A stretch of 64,000 bases of DNA from Rhizophagus irregularis (GCF_026210795.1 NC_089435.1:1116001-1180000), one strand, 5' to 3'. Shown: positions 1-10,692, counted from the first letter of the stretch. Translations and numbers: made by a program. Notes: generated by a model from the sequence alone, not told the origin.

Positions 1-227
1 CTGATTATCTGTTATCCTGTTATTCATATAAGAATATCAACATTTGGTGCAGGTTATCTACATCTCGAAATTTTATTTTATTAAAACTTAATATTGTCAT
101 GGGATATTTTTTTCTTATATTTTTTATTTTTTTATTTATTTTTATCTATTTATTTTAGCTATGTTACATAGAGTCATTTTCAGTTATTTTCAGTTATTTA
201 GTGATTAGATAACAACGGAAGCTTAGC

Positions 228-528
228 TGTGGGAAGGTGACTGAGTACAGGTGATACAGGTGGCTATATAGACAAAATATGCCCAGATCACCACAATTGG
301 CCGGGTGGCAATTCTGTTTGAAAGACAGATTTGCACCAGAATTTTTAACAATATAAAAAAGCCGTTGTTGGAAGTGCGATTGGAGTAGTTCAGTTAGTCC
401 TAAGTTTGAGTTAGTTTTGTATAGGTCTTATTTTCAACAGATAGATATACAGATATTACAGAGTGCCGATAGAGGCAGTAATATCGTATTTGTTCCATTG
501 TTAATAAACCTGCCAATCTGGTTCCACA
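228..528 (+). repeat. Possible solo LTR
   Basis: The stretch starts TGTGGG and ends TTCCACA. It has a TATA-like AATATAAAAAAG near 350 and an AATAAA-like signal (TTAATAAACC) near 501-510, the order expected for U3-R-U5 of an LTR. The flanks TTAGC and TTACT are only a weak 5-bp match. No internal retroelement coding sequence lies next to it. Alternatively this is a host promoter and 5' UTR. Confidence 0.25.
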
Positions 529-968
529 TTACTTATATATGTTTTGTCATTTTTAACACACACTGTTTATTATTGTTTATTATCGTTTATTAACATTGTC
601 TTTTATTATCATTTGTTAGTTTTTTGTTATATACCATTGATTATCCGTATACATAATATCACCAATCATTGTTATACACACACCACCTACCCTCAATCTA
701 TCACGTTACTTATTATCGTTCACAATCGTTTATTATCATTTATCCGTATACATTTTTACCTTATCGCTTGTCATACATCATTATATTACCCTGTCATTTA
801 TTAACCGATCCTTATATTTTTTCTGTTACTATCTATCAAACTTCAGAAACTGGTGGTAACAATATTTACTGTATATTAATTGCATTAGTAAAAACTTTGG
901 ATAAATACTAAATAAAATAAATGAATAATAATGATGATAAAACTATATTAAGGTAATCTTTTAACGTT
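529..968. other. AT-rich stretch without a gene
   Basis: T-rich, simple-sequence DNA with many TTTATTATC and TATAC words. Open frames here are low-complexity and start inside repeats. I see no gene. Confidence 0.5.
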
Positions 969-1060
969 AGGTCTGGTTCATTTCACCGACAATCACAAAC
1001 GTTTCACCGACAAGGTTATTTTACCGACAATCATTTCACTGACAATCATTTCACTGACAT
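969..1060 (+). repeat. Left end of an ACCGACA-motif element
   Basis: GGTCTGGTTCATTTCACCGA is followed by five spaced copies of TTTCAC(T)CGACAATCA-like words. The same start and motif form the terminal repeats of the element at 61729-62242. No matching right end is visible downstream, so this is probably a truncated copy. Confidence 0.5.
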
Positions 1061-2155
1061 AAAAAATAAATATCAATTGAGTATGAGATATTTTATTATA
1101 AAACTTTTTTTTTTAGATATTTAACGCCCAGTAAAGTACAAAAGAATATTGTATCACAAAGAATTTAATTCATCCATATATGGCTAACTTATATTGATAA
1201 AATCAAATAAAATTTTTCCGTTAAAAAAAGAACCAATAGAATGAAATGTAGTTGAAATCACCATACGTTTAAAGTCCGATATTGATGAATATGTACTGTA
1301 GATTTCCTTGCAGTTATCGTATTTATTACACTTTTGTTCCGAGAAATGATATCATATAATTATCAAATTTCAAAATATTAAAAATATTTTAGTCAATGTT
1401 ATAATAAAGTAGTATAAAAAAACAAACATTATTGATACTGCTTTCATAACGCAAACAGATTTTACGACCCATTTTATTACTAAAAAAGGAGAACGGCTGG
1501 GAAACACTTAAATTCTCTTGTACTAACATTGTATTGATATGAAATTGACAAAAAAATTTTTTTTTTAACTAATTTTAGTCACTTTGACCAATAGAAATGT
1601 AAATTTTTAATTTTTTTTTTTAAATCGATGTCGATCAAATGATCAGTGATCATAAGACATTCGACCAATCATCTTCTATTTCTATATTAAATTTCAAATT
1701 AACGCTCATTTTTATAAAAATTTTTAGTATGTACATGGTAAACAAGAAACCTTAACTTTTGTAACATGATGCTAATATTATGAATAAACATATTTACGTG
1801 ACATTCAATACAAAATGGCGCAATAATTCCAAAAATATGTAAAATGAAATATTGCAAATATTGCTTGCTCTTGGCCAGTTATTAACTAACAACTGTTTCT
1901 CCTGAACACCACGTAGAGGTGGCAAGCTTCGTTCAGGGTAAAAAAGAAATCACTCACCTATAATCTTATACAACCAGTTTATAATTAATAGGATTAAAAA
2001 AAAAATAATAATATTTGGGTTGTTAAGAACAAAAATTGAGCAGAGACGTTCGGACATATAGATATATATATAATATAACAACCTTCACAACTTGACCAAT
2101 TCTATATGTAAACTGTGTTTTTTTAGTTATGTTCTGGCCCCAGATACGACTACTT
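1061..2155. other. Non-coding AT-rich stretch
   Basis: No convincing coding frame. It contains poly(T) and poly(A) runs near 1550-1625 and 1995-2010 and short AT microsatellites. Nothing could be assigned. Confidence 0.5.
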
Positions 2156-2286
2156 ATGCACATGTGCATCAAATCAAGAAAGAAAATTATAAAAGAAAAT
2201 TATTTACATAAAAATCAAAACAAATAAAAAAAATGCACATGTGCATCAGAACAAGAAAGAAATTATTTTTGTAAAATCAAAAATAA
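2156..2286. repeat. Direct repeat pair, period 77 bp
   Basis: Two copies (from 2156 and from 2233) share the palindromic core ATGCACATGTGCATCA followed by AAGAAAGAAA and a downstream AAAATCAAAA block. The core ATGCACATGTGCAT is a perfect palindrome. This is probably a local duplication. Confidence 0.6.
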
Positions 2287-2966
2287 GCTTTCTCATCCCC
2301 CCATCTAATTATTTGGTTTACATATATACACAATACGTACTATGTACATACATACATAAAATACGTACGTATATATACGTAATGTGGGAAAGTCGAACGA
2401 GCAATAAACACAGGTTTCTCGACTCAATTTTATTAGAAAAATTTGTTTAAGTATGGCTTTAGCTTTTTTAAAGTTTTTAACGTGAAGTTGGTCGTACCTA
2501 CGGTTTAAAATGAGATGTGGAGTTGGTTGCACCTTACCTATTACCATACTTAACAAGAAAAAAATGAATAAAAGAAAAAGAAAAGCGAGAAGGAATAAAA
2601 AAGGAGAGAGGAGTTGAAGAGAATAAAGAGAAAAAAGTGGTTATTTTATACTATATTTTACTTAACCATGATGAGTCATGTTACAAACATGTAAACTCCG
2701 ATAGTATAGAAAATAGACATGTGTTTGCAATAATTTCTCACGTAATGTCGTAATCTTGTATATATGACGTCAAATTTTATATACTATTTCTGTGGGCGTA
2801 TATAAATCATTACATCACTAACCGAAAAACCCATTACTGCGTAACTTATTACAGTATATTTTCAAAAATATTAGTGATGTACAATCGATGTCTAAAACTC
2901 CTAGTACCTCTAGAATAAAGCCAATATAAACACAGAATTATAAGAATAAAAATCTTTTGAAACCTA
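2287..2966. other. Non-coding stretch
   Basis: Holds a TACGTA/TACATA-rich patch (2320-2385) and a purine-rich patch (2550-2640, AAGAAAAAG type) similar in composition to those at 30640-30720 and 60900-61130. No gene seen. Confidence 0.4.
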
Positions 2967-3620
2967 ACTAAATATAAAGGTAGATAATCTATTATCAATA
3001 ACTTGAAATACTTCATATTCCTCCATTTCAAAAGTTTCTCTATTAATAATTTTCTTTTCATATGAATGTTGCTTGCTTTTTACCAACAATATTATTAATA
3101 AAAGATCCTGATGATTTGATATACAAATCTTGTAACCAAAAATATAGTCCCTCATTTTACTCCAAATGATTGCTTCCTTTTCAAAATTGACTCGACTTAA
3201 TATAGGATTAAATCGATTTGTTAATGAAAATTATTTGACGTTTTACATTGATAATTTTTTGGTGGTTACGAGATCTTTCATCTGCTACCATTTTTGTATG
3301 ACACCATTCTAATGGATTATATCCACCAATCTCTCGGGTGTAATTATAAGAACAGTTGGTCCCTTATTATCGCAATGTTTATGGAATTTATCAATCACAA
3401 AACCATCGCGACTAGCACGACAAATAACAGATTCGATTAAATTTAAAAGGTAAATCTTTAAAATGATAAGGTGTTCCTTTTTCTTATCAATCCAACTTGC
3501 TATTAATGCAACATCTGTAGTAATTAATAATCTTGGAGTCAAATATATATCTTGGCGGCAAAGCATTGGGGAAAGTCTGGAGGTCGAGACCATCAGGAAA
3601 AATATTTTTAAAATATACAA
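2967..3620 (-). pseudogene. TLDc-domain pseudogene
   Basis: The reverse strand encodes decayed TLDc blocks closely matching the intact gene at 24632-26432. DVALIASWIDKKK and CRASRDGFVIDKFH lie around 3390-3540, and KSKQHSYEKKIINRE then EEYEVFQVIDNRL around 2985-3095. The blocks fall in different frames; the segment at 3545-3610 (PDGLD, FDSKII) is shifted relative to the ASWIDKK block. No upstream BTB or BACK region is recognisable. TLDc domains are linked to oxidative-stress protection and, in BTB-TLDc proteins, to ubiquitin-ligase adaptors. This copy cannot make an intact domain. Confidence 0.8.
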
Positions 3621-4600
3621 AATCTTTTTTAGTTAAAACGAGAAGTAATGACAGGCAATTGTATAATAATATGAATGTGATCTTTGGAGGTTTATAAATC
3701 TTATAATTTACAGGTTTCGTTATATTGTCTCCAAGTTCTTAGTGACACCTTCAAAAAAATCACCCGATATGCAGCTTCGATGGTTTCTCGTGACCCAAAA
3801 ATTCAGATCTTCTACCAGGAATGTGCAATCTAAAAGCAACTTTTTTGTCATTAGCAATAATTGTGTTGAACAGATGCTAACCTGGAACATAATTAGATTC
3901 ATATGTCTGTAAAGTATAATTCGTATTTCACTTCTTTAATAACAATTTTTAAAACAATATTAATGCTTCTTGTTAAATATTTATTAAACAATTTATAATT
4001 TTCTCTTTTAGTAATATCTACATCTTAAAAACTATATATTAATAACTTTTTTTTTTAACAAAAAAAAAGAGCTGTGATGCCATTATCTCTAAGTTTCTAA
4101 CTCAAACTTTGAAAATCTCATATTTCTTCCCTTTGATTTTTTTTACGATCCATTATACGCAGTGATAGAGCTGGTTACCAAATAGAATTTTGGTTATTCT
4201 CGAATTTACTTAAAATTTCTCTAAATTTTAATATAAGTACTTGCGGAAAACAGAATTATTAGGTATATTTACGAGTAGCACACTTAAAAATCTACAAATT
4301 TTTGTTATTTTTTTAAATTTAGTTTTATCCAATAATTTGTTATATTAATAAACATCTTTAAATATTCATTTGAACTACTTAAAATATTTAACGCGATATA
4401 TTTTAATGATAGTTTCGTCCATTAAATCAATGTATTAATAAGGCGGCGCAAAGTTATAAATTCGGTTTTCATATCACACATATCACAATTTGTCTTTTTT
4501 TTGACCCAGCCGTCGCCCGGGATTTTATTTTTACAGCTGTTTTCATATTATTCGGGACAAACTAATACAGTAATCCGTTCCATAGTACAGGTTTTTTTAT
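3621..4600. other. Non-coding stretch left of the 4.6 kb transposon
   Basis: A reverse-strand open frame at 3720-3902 could be remains of the same TLDc gene, but I could not align it. The remainder is AT-rich with homopolymer runs and a small GC patch (CCGTCGCCCGGG) at about 4508-4519. No gene called. Confidence 0.4.
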
Positions 4601-4630
4601 TATGGGCCGTTGCAAAAAGATTGATACCTC
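4601..4630 (+). repeat. Left terminal inverted repeat plus TA target site
   Basis: TATGGGCCGTTGCAAAAAGA followed by TTGATACCTC. It is identical over 30 bases to the reverse complement of 9216-9245. The outermost TA is the duplicated target dinucleotide. Confidence 0.95.
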
Positions 4631-4711
4631 GCCCAAAAAGGAAATGATCTACGCCAAGACAAATACTGTGCGACCAAAACAAAGTGGGCTGAAAAAAAAA
4701 TATATATTAAA

Positions 4712-6130
4712 ATGACTTCGAATAAACATTTTTTACTAACATTATCTTACTTTACCATGGATATTTCCTCTACAAAACGGAGTGGTGCACCATTAACCGA
4801 CAATGAAAAGTTGATGGTTATTAATGTTTACAATTATTTTTCGGGGGCTAACTCTAAAAAGGAGGATCATCAGAAGGTCACACTACGCAAGCATGTTGCT
4901 GAGGTGTTGGGCATAGGGGAATGTACAGTTGCGCGGGTGGTGTCAGACTGGAAGAGTCGTGGTGACAATACTTTTACACCACATAAAACCCTCGGACGAC
5001 CTAAATTACAACCTGACGAAAACCTTTCAGAAATTTTGCGCACAAAAATTTTAAATGCTAATAAAACTGCTGAGCAACTTTCTACACATACCTTACAACA
5101 ATTTCTTGCTGAAAAGGGATATGACTTGTCTAGGTGGAAGCTTTTTTGAATATTACACAAGTTGGGCTTTTATTATGGTCAAGGAGAGCGTAGAAATCTT
5201 CTTCATGAGTCACCAAACAATGTTGCCTTCCGTAGCCGTTATTTACGTTTTCGTTTTGCCAATTTAGAAGGCCAAAATGATGTTCCAAGTCGTCCAGAAG
5301 TTTTTCTTGATGAATCATATTGTCATTTGCATCACAATACTCGCAATACATGGGTTCCTCATCATGGTGTTGTTTTAGCACCTGGTCATGGTCCGTTAGT
5401 GGTAATTTTTGGAGCAATTATTGTATTCCGAAATGGATCTTCCAACAAGCTGGATGGTGAACTTGTTCCTAACTCTGTTCATATTTGGGACCCAACAATT
5501 AAACCTCCAAGTAACAGAGGAAGAAGGAGAAATAATGCTGAAGAATGGAATGATATTCCTGATGTTGTTAAAGAAGCAAATATTGTCCCTAACCAAATAG
5601 ATTATCACGGAAATTTTACTGCAGAAATTTTTGAAAACCTTTTTTCAACTCTTTGCAAAACACTTCAAGAAAAATATGGGTCTGTATGTATTCACATGGA
5701 TGGGGCAAGCTATCACAAACGAAGAGTTGAAAGTATTCCAACTTCGAGTACAAAAAAGCAAGAAATTATTGATTGGTTACATGCACATAATATTGCTTTT
5801 TCTGATGAATTAAGAAAACCAGAACTTTTGGAGCTAGTTCGAATGAACAAAGAAAAGGTCCCATTTGCTTGTGTTAAAATTGCAGAACAGTATGAACATG
5901 AAATTAATTTTACCCCTCCTTACCATTGCGAACTGCAACCTATTGAAGGTGTTTGGTCAGTTGTAAAGGGTGAAGTTGCACGTTCAGGCCCACATCCAAA
6001 CCTTTTATCTGTTAGAAATACACTACTAAATGCATTTAAAGAAAAAATTTCTTCAAAAGTTATTGTGGGACTTTGGAGAAGAGCACTTAAAAACGCTAAG
6101 GAATATTTTGAGTCTGACGAAAACATATAA
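4712..6130 (+). pseudogene. Mariner-type DDE transposase with one in-frame TGA
   Basis: One frame runs from ATG 4712 to the stop at 6128-6130, interrupted only by TGA at 5147-5149. ATG 4757 is an alternative start. The N-terminal part has a helix-turn-helix (LGIGECTVARVVSDWKSRG). The catalytic triad is visible: Asp in FLDESY (5309), Asp in HMDGASYH (5699) and Glu in LQPIEGVW (5945). The last two are separated by 81 residues, far more than the 34 of classical Tc1/mariner. The insert holds a helical K-x-ELLELVR segment. This spacing is close to a recently named DD82E group as I recall it. The product would cut and paste the 4603-9243 element. The TGA fits a CGA-to-TGA transition; readthrough is possible but unsupported. 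It is convergent with the gene ending at 6576. Confidence 0.88.
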
Positions 6131-6575
6131 TTTACTTATTTATTTATTTATTTTATTACTGAAAGAGTGTTAAAACCCAGGCTATTACAAATAGAAGAGG
6201 AAAGAGTTCGAAAAGACTTAAGACTAATATATGTGTATAGACCTTTGTTCGTCATCCCCTACGGGACCCCACTCTTCGATCTGTACTATTTGATAAAGTA
6301 GGACTACGCTAATAAATCAAATGGGAACTATAAAGAATCCATCTGAGAGACTAGCGGCTATCTAAAAAACAATCAAAATAGAAAAAAATAATGATCCGTA
6401 TTTTCCTTTCAACCAAGGTTGCCACCTGTGAATACTGTAAGAGGTGGAGTGGTTCACACTATTTTGAGTTGTGTTATGCATATGATAACAAAAAAGAACA
6501 GAAATGTAGCTATAACTACTGGATAAAGGTATCGTACTCCTAATAATGAGAATACTAATATATATAATATATAAA
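6131..6575. other. Convergent intergenic region inside the transposon
   Basis: Lies between the 3' ends of the transposase and the reverse-strand accessory gene. It has a (TTTA)n run near 6130-6155. No reading frame here looks real. Confidence 0.5.
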
Positions 6576-7373
6576 TTAAATGGTCTTCGAATTTGAAGGT
6601 CCTGGGGCCAGGGAGTCATTGGTAATAGCTGGCGTAGGACGTAGTCGTTTCATCTTATGATTCAGAAATGGCAAATAATGATAATCATTATGAGCGTTGT
6701 CCCATTTATTCGGGCAGTTTTCAAACTCAGCTGTGTCATCAGATACCGCGGCTACTATGTGTGTAGGGAATCGCATCGCTCCTTGGGTTTGGAGTCTATT
6801 ATTTTTGAGGAATTTAGTAAGATGTTTATCTAAAGTTGCGTTACTAAAACCATATTCGTGATTTTCTTTTCTCTTTGCCAAATATTTAGGTATGCGAGTA
6901 TGGAAATTATCAGATGCCTCAGTTAAAGATTTAATGGTATTGAACCGAGAATAATAGTGTTTGGGAGTAGTTCCATAATAAGCTGATTCTTTGCGTAGGG
7001 CAGTCGCCTTAAGTTTTTCCAGGCTTTCTGTTTGAGCTTTTTCTACAATATGAGTCGGTACATAATTTCCAATGACTTGTGAACGGTAAATAGGACGTCT
7101 TGGGATATATTTCCCTTTTCTATCATAATGTGCTGTTTTATCCTCTTCTGGGTAGAAAGATTCATCAAAGTTATACATATAGGTGAACCATTCACGAGAT
7201 CCAGGAACAACATAACGATCGTTCACATATATTGGATCCTTTGGTATGATATCATGATATTTTGAAGGTATGAACATATCCGGGATTGGGTTATAATCAG
7301 CAGGTGGTGCCAAAGGTGCTGTAGGCACTTGACTGAGTTTAGTCATGATTTGTTTCTTGTGATTTGCGTCCAT
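6576..7373 (-). CDS. Transposon-borne accessory protein B, unknown
   Basis: 265 codons from ATG at 7373 (MDANHKKQIM). I do not recognise a domain. The protein is hydrophilic and rich in Tyr, Pro, Lys and Asn. It has a proline-rich N-terminus (TAPLAPPADYNPIPD), a YNFDESFYPEEDK acidic patch, a lysine-rich middle and a charged C-terminus (NHKMKRLRPTP) followed by a Ser/Pro tail. Its start lies 31 bp inside the end of the upstream frame (7343-8866), in the -1 frame, across a TTTTTT run. It may therefore be a separate cistron, the second half of one frameshifted or spliced protein, or the result of a single-base indel. Its position inside the inverted repeats makes it element cargo. It could assist transposition, be captured host sequence, or control expression. 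Confidence 0.6.
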   Translation of the reverse strand: MDANHKKQIMTKLSQVPTAPLAPPADYNPIPDMFIPSKYHDIIPKDPIYVNDRYVVPGSREWFTYMYNFDESFYPEEDKTAHYDRKGKYIPRRPIYRSQVIGNYVPTHIVEKAQTESLEKLKATALRKESAYYGTTPKHYYSRFNTIKSLTEASDNFHTRIPKYLAKRKENHEYGFSNATLDKHLTKFLKNNRLQTQGAMRFPTHIVAAVSDDTAEFENCPNKWDNAHNDYHYLPFLNHKMKRLRPTPAITNDSLAPGPSNSKTI

Positions 7374-8866
7374 AGTGAAAAAAGGAACCAAGAACGGATA
7401 GTCGTCAGCGGTAGGGTCATATGAGGATGTTTGTACAGTAAATGTCGAACAGGTACTTTGACATATTGAGATTTCAAAAATAAAAAATGATATTTGCGCG
7501 CTATCGCCAAATAATCTTGATTTTTAGCTTTGCGATTGGAAGGTAATCGCATCTTATTAAATACACGACGGCAAGTGCGTTTAAAATGTATTTCTTGTTG
7601 CTTTTGAGTGCGTAAGTTAGGACTCAAATCATATTTGAAGTTAGACAAAGACTTACGATACATATGTCTATTGCCTCGTTTGGTGATAGAAAGAGAATCT
7701 CTAGCATGAATATTGCTGTCATACGAAATACCCAGTCGTCTAGAGGTAATACGTTTGGTTTTACCATCAAGCCATCTGTAATATAATAAATTGGCATGAG
7801 AAGCCTTAGTATTAGCAAAATCTTTTGGTATAATTGCCGGATTTTGTGCATTTTTTTGTTTAATATTGTTGAAACATTGTGTTCTTGCAAAAATATGTTG
7901 ATGAGTGACGCATGCGCATCTATGTTGCGACATGACAAAGGGGGTAGGAATACCACATTGTGTGTCTTTGTGAAAGTGTTCAGGATCATTAACATGAGGG
8001 CAAGGTATATATATGCCAAAGTAAAAGCGACGTTTCTTATAAGTAAAATTAAAAAAAGTCTTTGTAGAATAATTTCTATTAGCTGTACTATTAGCACGTG
8101 ATTTGATGATCTTAATTCTATCCAATAATTTGTTACGGAGGAAATTAAAATATTTATCTTGTACACGACGATGAAGAACTCTTTGTGATGAAAAAAAATG
8201 CGTAAGCATGCAGCTGATTTGATATTTGTTGTTAGAGAACGAACTTGTGTTATTATAACTAATCGGTTTAGTGTTCATATGATAATCATTCGTGTGTATC
8301 TTCAAATGAATTTCATTGGTGTTTTGATTATGATCAGCAAGCTCAAAAAAGAAACTCCTAGATCGGCGGATTTCATAAATCTTGTTATAACCGGAACGTT
8401 TTGGCGTAGTCACGTGAAATTTTTTCAGGGAGACCAAGAGGGTAGTTTTTTTCCCAGCGGTGAGTGAATTTTCTGAAAGAGGCGCAGTAGCCAAAGGAGG
8501 CGAAGGAGTAATGTCCTGTATGGGACTTAAAGGAGTGTTGCAAACAGGAGGTATATCATTTCTTAGTGTGTCAAGAACTTCTATATCGGCATTTAAATTA
8601 GCCTCTAATAGTTGTTCAAAATAGTCTTCGTCATCATAGTAATCTTCCGTTTCATTGTCTTCAAGATGAAGAGTTGAGTACGTATAAGGATAAATATCGT
8701 CAATATCAAGGGAAAGAATATCCTTAGCAGAAAGTACTGTTGGCCGCTCAGTATTAACTAATATGTCATCTGAGCCAGTTTCAGGTGGTGTAGAGTCACC
8801 GAGTTGAGGATACGAATGTTGTGAAGTGGAAGACCAGTCTATTTCAATAAAAGGTGTGGAAGACAT
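7343..8866 (-). CDS. Transposon-borne accessory protein A, unknown
   Basis: 507 codons from ATG at 8866, uninterrupted. The first 150 residues are acidic and Ser/Thr/Pro-rich (EDYYDDEDYFEQLLEANL). The rest is strongly basic with many Arg, Lys, His and Asn. Around residues 300-335 is a Cys/His cluster (PCPHVND, FHKDTQCG, HRCACVTHQH) that could bind a metal. I recognise no family. An acidic head on a basic body would fit a nucleic-acid-binding protein, but that is inference. It sits in the right half of the 4603-9243 element, reading inward from the right terminus, with a 3' end overlapping accessory protein B. No signal peptide or membrane segment is seen. Confidence 0.6.
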   Translation of the reverse strand: MSSTPFIEIDWSSTSQHSYPQLGDSTPPETGSDDILVNTERPTVLSAKDILSLDIDDIYPYTYSTLHLEDNETEDYYDDEDYFEQLLEANLNADIEVLDTLRNDIPPVCNTPLSPIQDITPSPPLATAPLSENSLTAGKKTTLLVSLKKFHVTTPKRSGYNKIYEIRRSRSFFFELADHNQNTNEIHLKIHTNDYHMNTKPISYNNTSSFSNNKYQISCMLTHFFSSQRVLHRRVQDKYFNFLRNKLLDRIKIIKSRANSTANRNYSTKTFFNFTYKKRRFYFGIYIPCPHVNDPEHFHKDTQCGIPTPFVMSQHRCACVTHQHIFARTQCFNNIKQKNAQNPAIIPKDFANTKASHANLLYYRWLDGKTKRITSRRLGISYDSNIHARDSLSITKRGNRHMYRKSLSNFKYDLSPNLRTQKQQEIHFKRTCRRVFNKMRLPSNRKAKNQDYLAIARKYHFLFLKSQYVKVPVRHLLYKHPHMTLPLTTIRSWFLFSLWTQITRNKS

Positions 8867-8916
8867 ATTCCTTTATAATATAGGATATTGAAGGACTAAA
8901 AACCTCGTATAAGACT

Positions 8917-8936
8917 GAGGCGCCCGTATGGGCCTC
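8917..8936 (-). other. GC-rich hairpin upstream of accessory gene A
   Basis: GAGGCGCCCGTATGGGCCTC can fold into a GCCC/GGGC stem with flanking GAG/CTC pairs. It lies about 50 bp upstream of the accessory-A ATG in otherwise AT-rich DNA, so it could sit in the 5' UTR. Confidence 0.35.
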
Positions 8937-9215
8937 TCCCCCTTTAGAGTTTCAAATAGAAACTAAAAAAAAAGAAAAAAAACTTGCACTAAATTACTGC
9001 GGAAAATTAACAAAACGTAAAAAAGGGGAAAGAGTTTTTTTTCATATCAACATATAATTTACCGATGACGAATTTGATGCTTATAGTAGTTCCGATGATG
9101 ATCACGTGATTTGACGTAATATTTATATCATATCTTTCCCAATATATACTGATAATATTTATTAAATAAAAAAAGAAAATTACATAATAAAATTTTTTTT
9201 ATCGATGCAATATCT

Positions 9216-9245
9216 GAGGTATCAATCTTTTTGCAACGGCCCATA
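9216..9245 (-). repeat. Right terminal inverted repeat plus TA target site
   Basis: GAGGTATCAATCTTTTTGCA followed by ACGGCCCATA. It is the exact reverse complement of 4601-4630, with the final TA as duplicated target. Confidence 0.95.
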
Positions 9246-10200
9246 TCGGAGAATTTAATGAATTAATATAAAATTAATAAGTTATAGCACAAAATTAATA
9301 ACACAAATTAATATACAATATGTGCCACAAATTTATTAAATTTGATTCCATTAAATTTCTAAATTGTGCTATAAAATTACAAAATTTATTATATCTTTGC
9401 TGCGAAATTAATGATATGAGATTTATAAATAATGCTTAATCACTATTTATATTAGAATAATATTTCGATTTTTGCAAAAAGAATATATATCACATTTTTG
9501 GAATAATGCTAGCTTGTGTTTCATTATGAAACTTTTCGTATGTTGACAAGTGACAACGTCAATCAAATGATCGGCAAATTCGTGAGATGTCACCCAAGAT
9601 CTATAAAATTTAAGTAAAAAATTTCACAAAATCAATCACATGATGATATTATAATTAATAAAAATAAGCAAATTTTATTACTTTATATATTAGCTGTATA
9701 TTAGTAACTATGAAAATAATACCTACTTTATTTAATTTCTACAGTTAAAATATAAATATTTAATTATTGATAAAAAAAATCAATATAAATTGAATATTTT
9801 CACATAAATGTAATATATTTACTCAAGTCAAAAAGGCCAGAGTTTCAGAGTTAGGGTAGTTTTATCATAATTCTAATGTAGTGACTTTGTTATTCAATAT
9901 TTCAATGTGATTTAAGTGAGATTTTTCAAATATTAAAGAGGTCTTTATTAATTCACAAACATATATTATGTATGATGCAAGGTATCATATGCATTTATTA
10001 TTTAAAAAAAAAATTGCATGAAGAACTACAAAAAATTTAACCAGAAAAATCTTTGTTTCGAATAATTCTTGTGGAATGATCGACATCGATAACGGAATAA
10101 TGCTAAGAAGCTCCATTACGTAATGCTTACATAAGTGATTATATTATTATGACATAATTTATTATAAATATTTGAAAAAAATTTTGAGCTTTGAAAAACA
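9246..10200. other. Non-coding AT-rich stretch
   Basis: No coding sequence recognised. Many ATTAATA and AAATTTATTA words. It probably includes the promoter of the kinase fragment at its right end. Confidence 0.5.
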
Positions 10201-10692
10201 ATGTCTTCCCAAAATATACCTTTGATGGCAAATAATATTCTGAAATATTTAGAAATTAATTTTAATGGATGTACTAGTGGAAATGAAAAAATTGATGATT
10301 TCATTCAAGAAAGGCAATTAATAATTATTAACTATGATGATATAGTGCTTGAATGGATACCTTACGATCAGTTTAATGAAATTAAAGAGACAGGCAAAAA
10401 TGGTCTTATAACAGTATATTTAGCAATATGGAAGGATGGTCCATTGTATAAGCAGGACAGTTTGAGCAATTATACAAGAGATTCAAATAAAAAAGTTGCA
10501 CTAAAATGTTTACATAATTCACAAGAATCCATTGATTCTTTAATAAATGAGGTATAAAATTTCTTTAAATGTTTAAATACTTTTTTAATTAATATATTTA
10601 TAATTTCTTTTATTTATATTTAGGCTAAAAAATATCCAATAAAACATAAAGCATTTCAAGCATTGTATGACAACAAAGATGATTTAAATTGA
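10201..10692 (+). pseudogene. Truncated protein-kinase N-lobe gene
   Basis: Exon 1 (10201-10554) encodes MSSQNIPLM..., then the LEWIPYDQFNEIKETGKNG segment typical of the expanded Rhizophagus kinase family, a glycine loop changed to GKNGLITVYLA, and the beta-3 lysine in VALKCLHN. A 69-nt GT-AG intron (10555-10623) follows; exon 2 (10624-10692) adds AKKYPIKHKAFQALYDNKDD and stops. There is no HRD, DFG or C-lobe, so it cannot be an active kinase. Exon 2 could be partly non-homologous read-through. The same exon junction (after ...NE) occurs in the intact kinase at 11230-14783. Expression as a small decoy protein is possible but unproven. Confidence 0.7.

Larger units (their letters stand above)
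4603..9243. mobile_element. Complete Tc1/mariner-superfamily transposon with cargo genes
   Basis: A 4641-bp element is bounded by perfect inverted repeats starting TGGGCCGTTGCAAAAAGATT and flanked by TA on both sides, the target duplication of the IS630-Tc1-mariner superfamily. The left half carries a DDE transposase gene on the plus strand. The right half carries two overlapping reverse-strand reading frames, tail-to-tail with the transposase. Ordinary Tc1/mariner elements are 1.3-2.5 kb with one gene, so this one is unusually large and gene-rich. The identical termini suggest recent movement, but the transposase has one internal stop, so this copy probably depends on a sister copy. Confidence 0.9.

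Noticed and set aside
544-911. Two overlapping plus-strand frames
   Set aside because: Low-complexity Tyr/Ile/Leu-rich translation of AT repeats, no domain or gene signals.
5055-5417. Alternative frames across the transposase stop region
   Set aside because: They overlap the conserved transposase frame and show no family motifs; the upstream and downstream halves are already in the same frame.
7370-7400. Classical -1 slippery heptamer at the accessory-gene overlap
   Set aside because: The frame phase of CCTTTTTTC does not fit X XXY YYZ in the upstream frame; only a homopolymer indel or separate start remains plausible.
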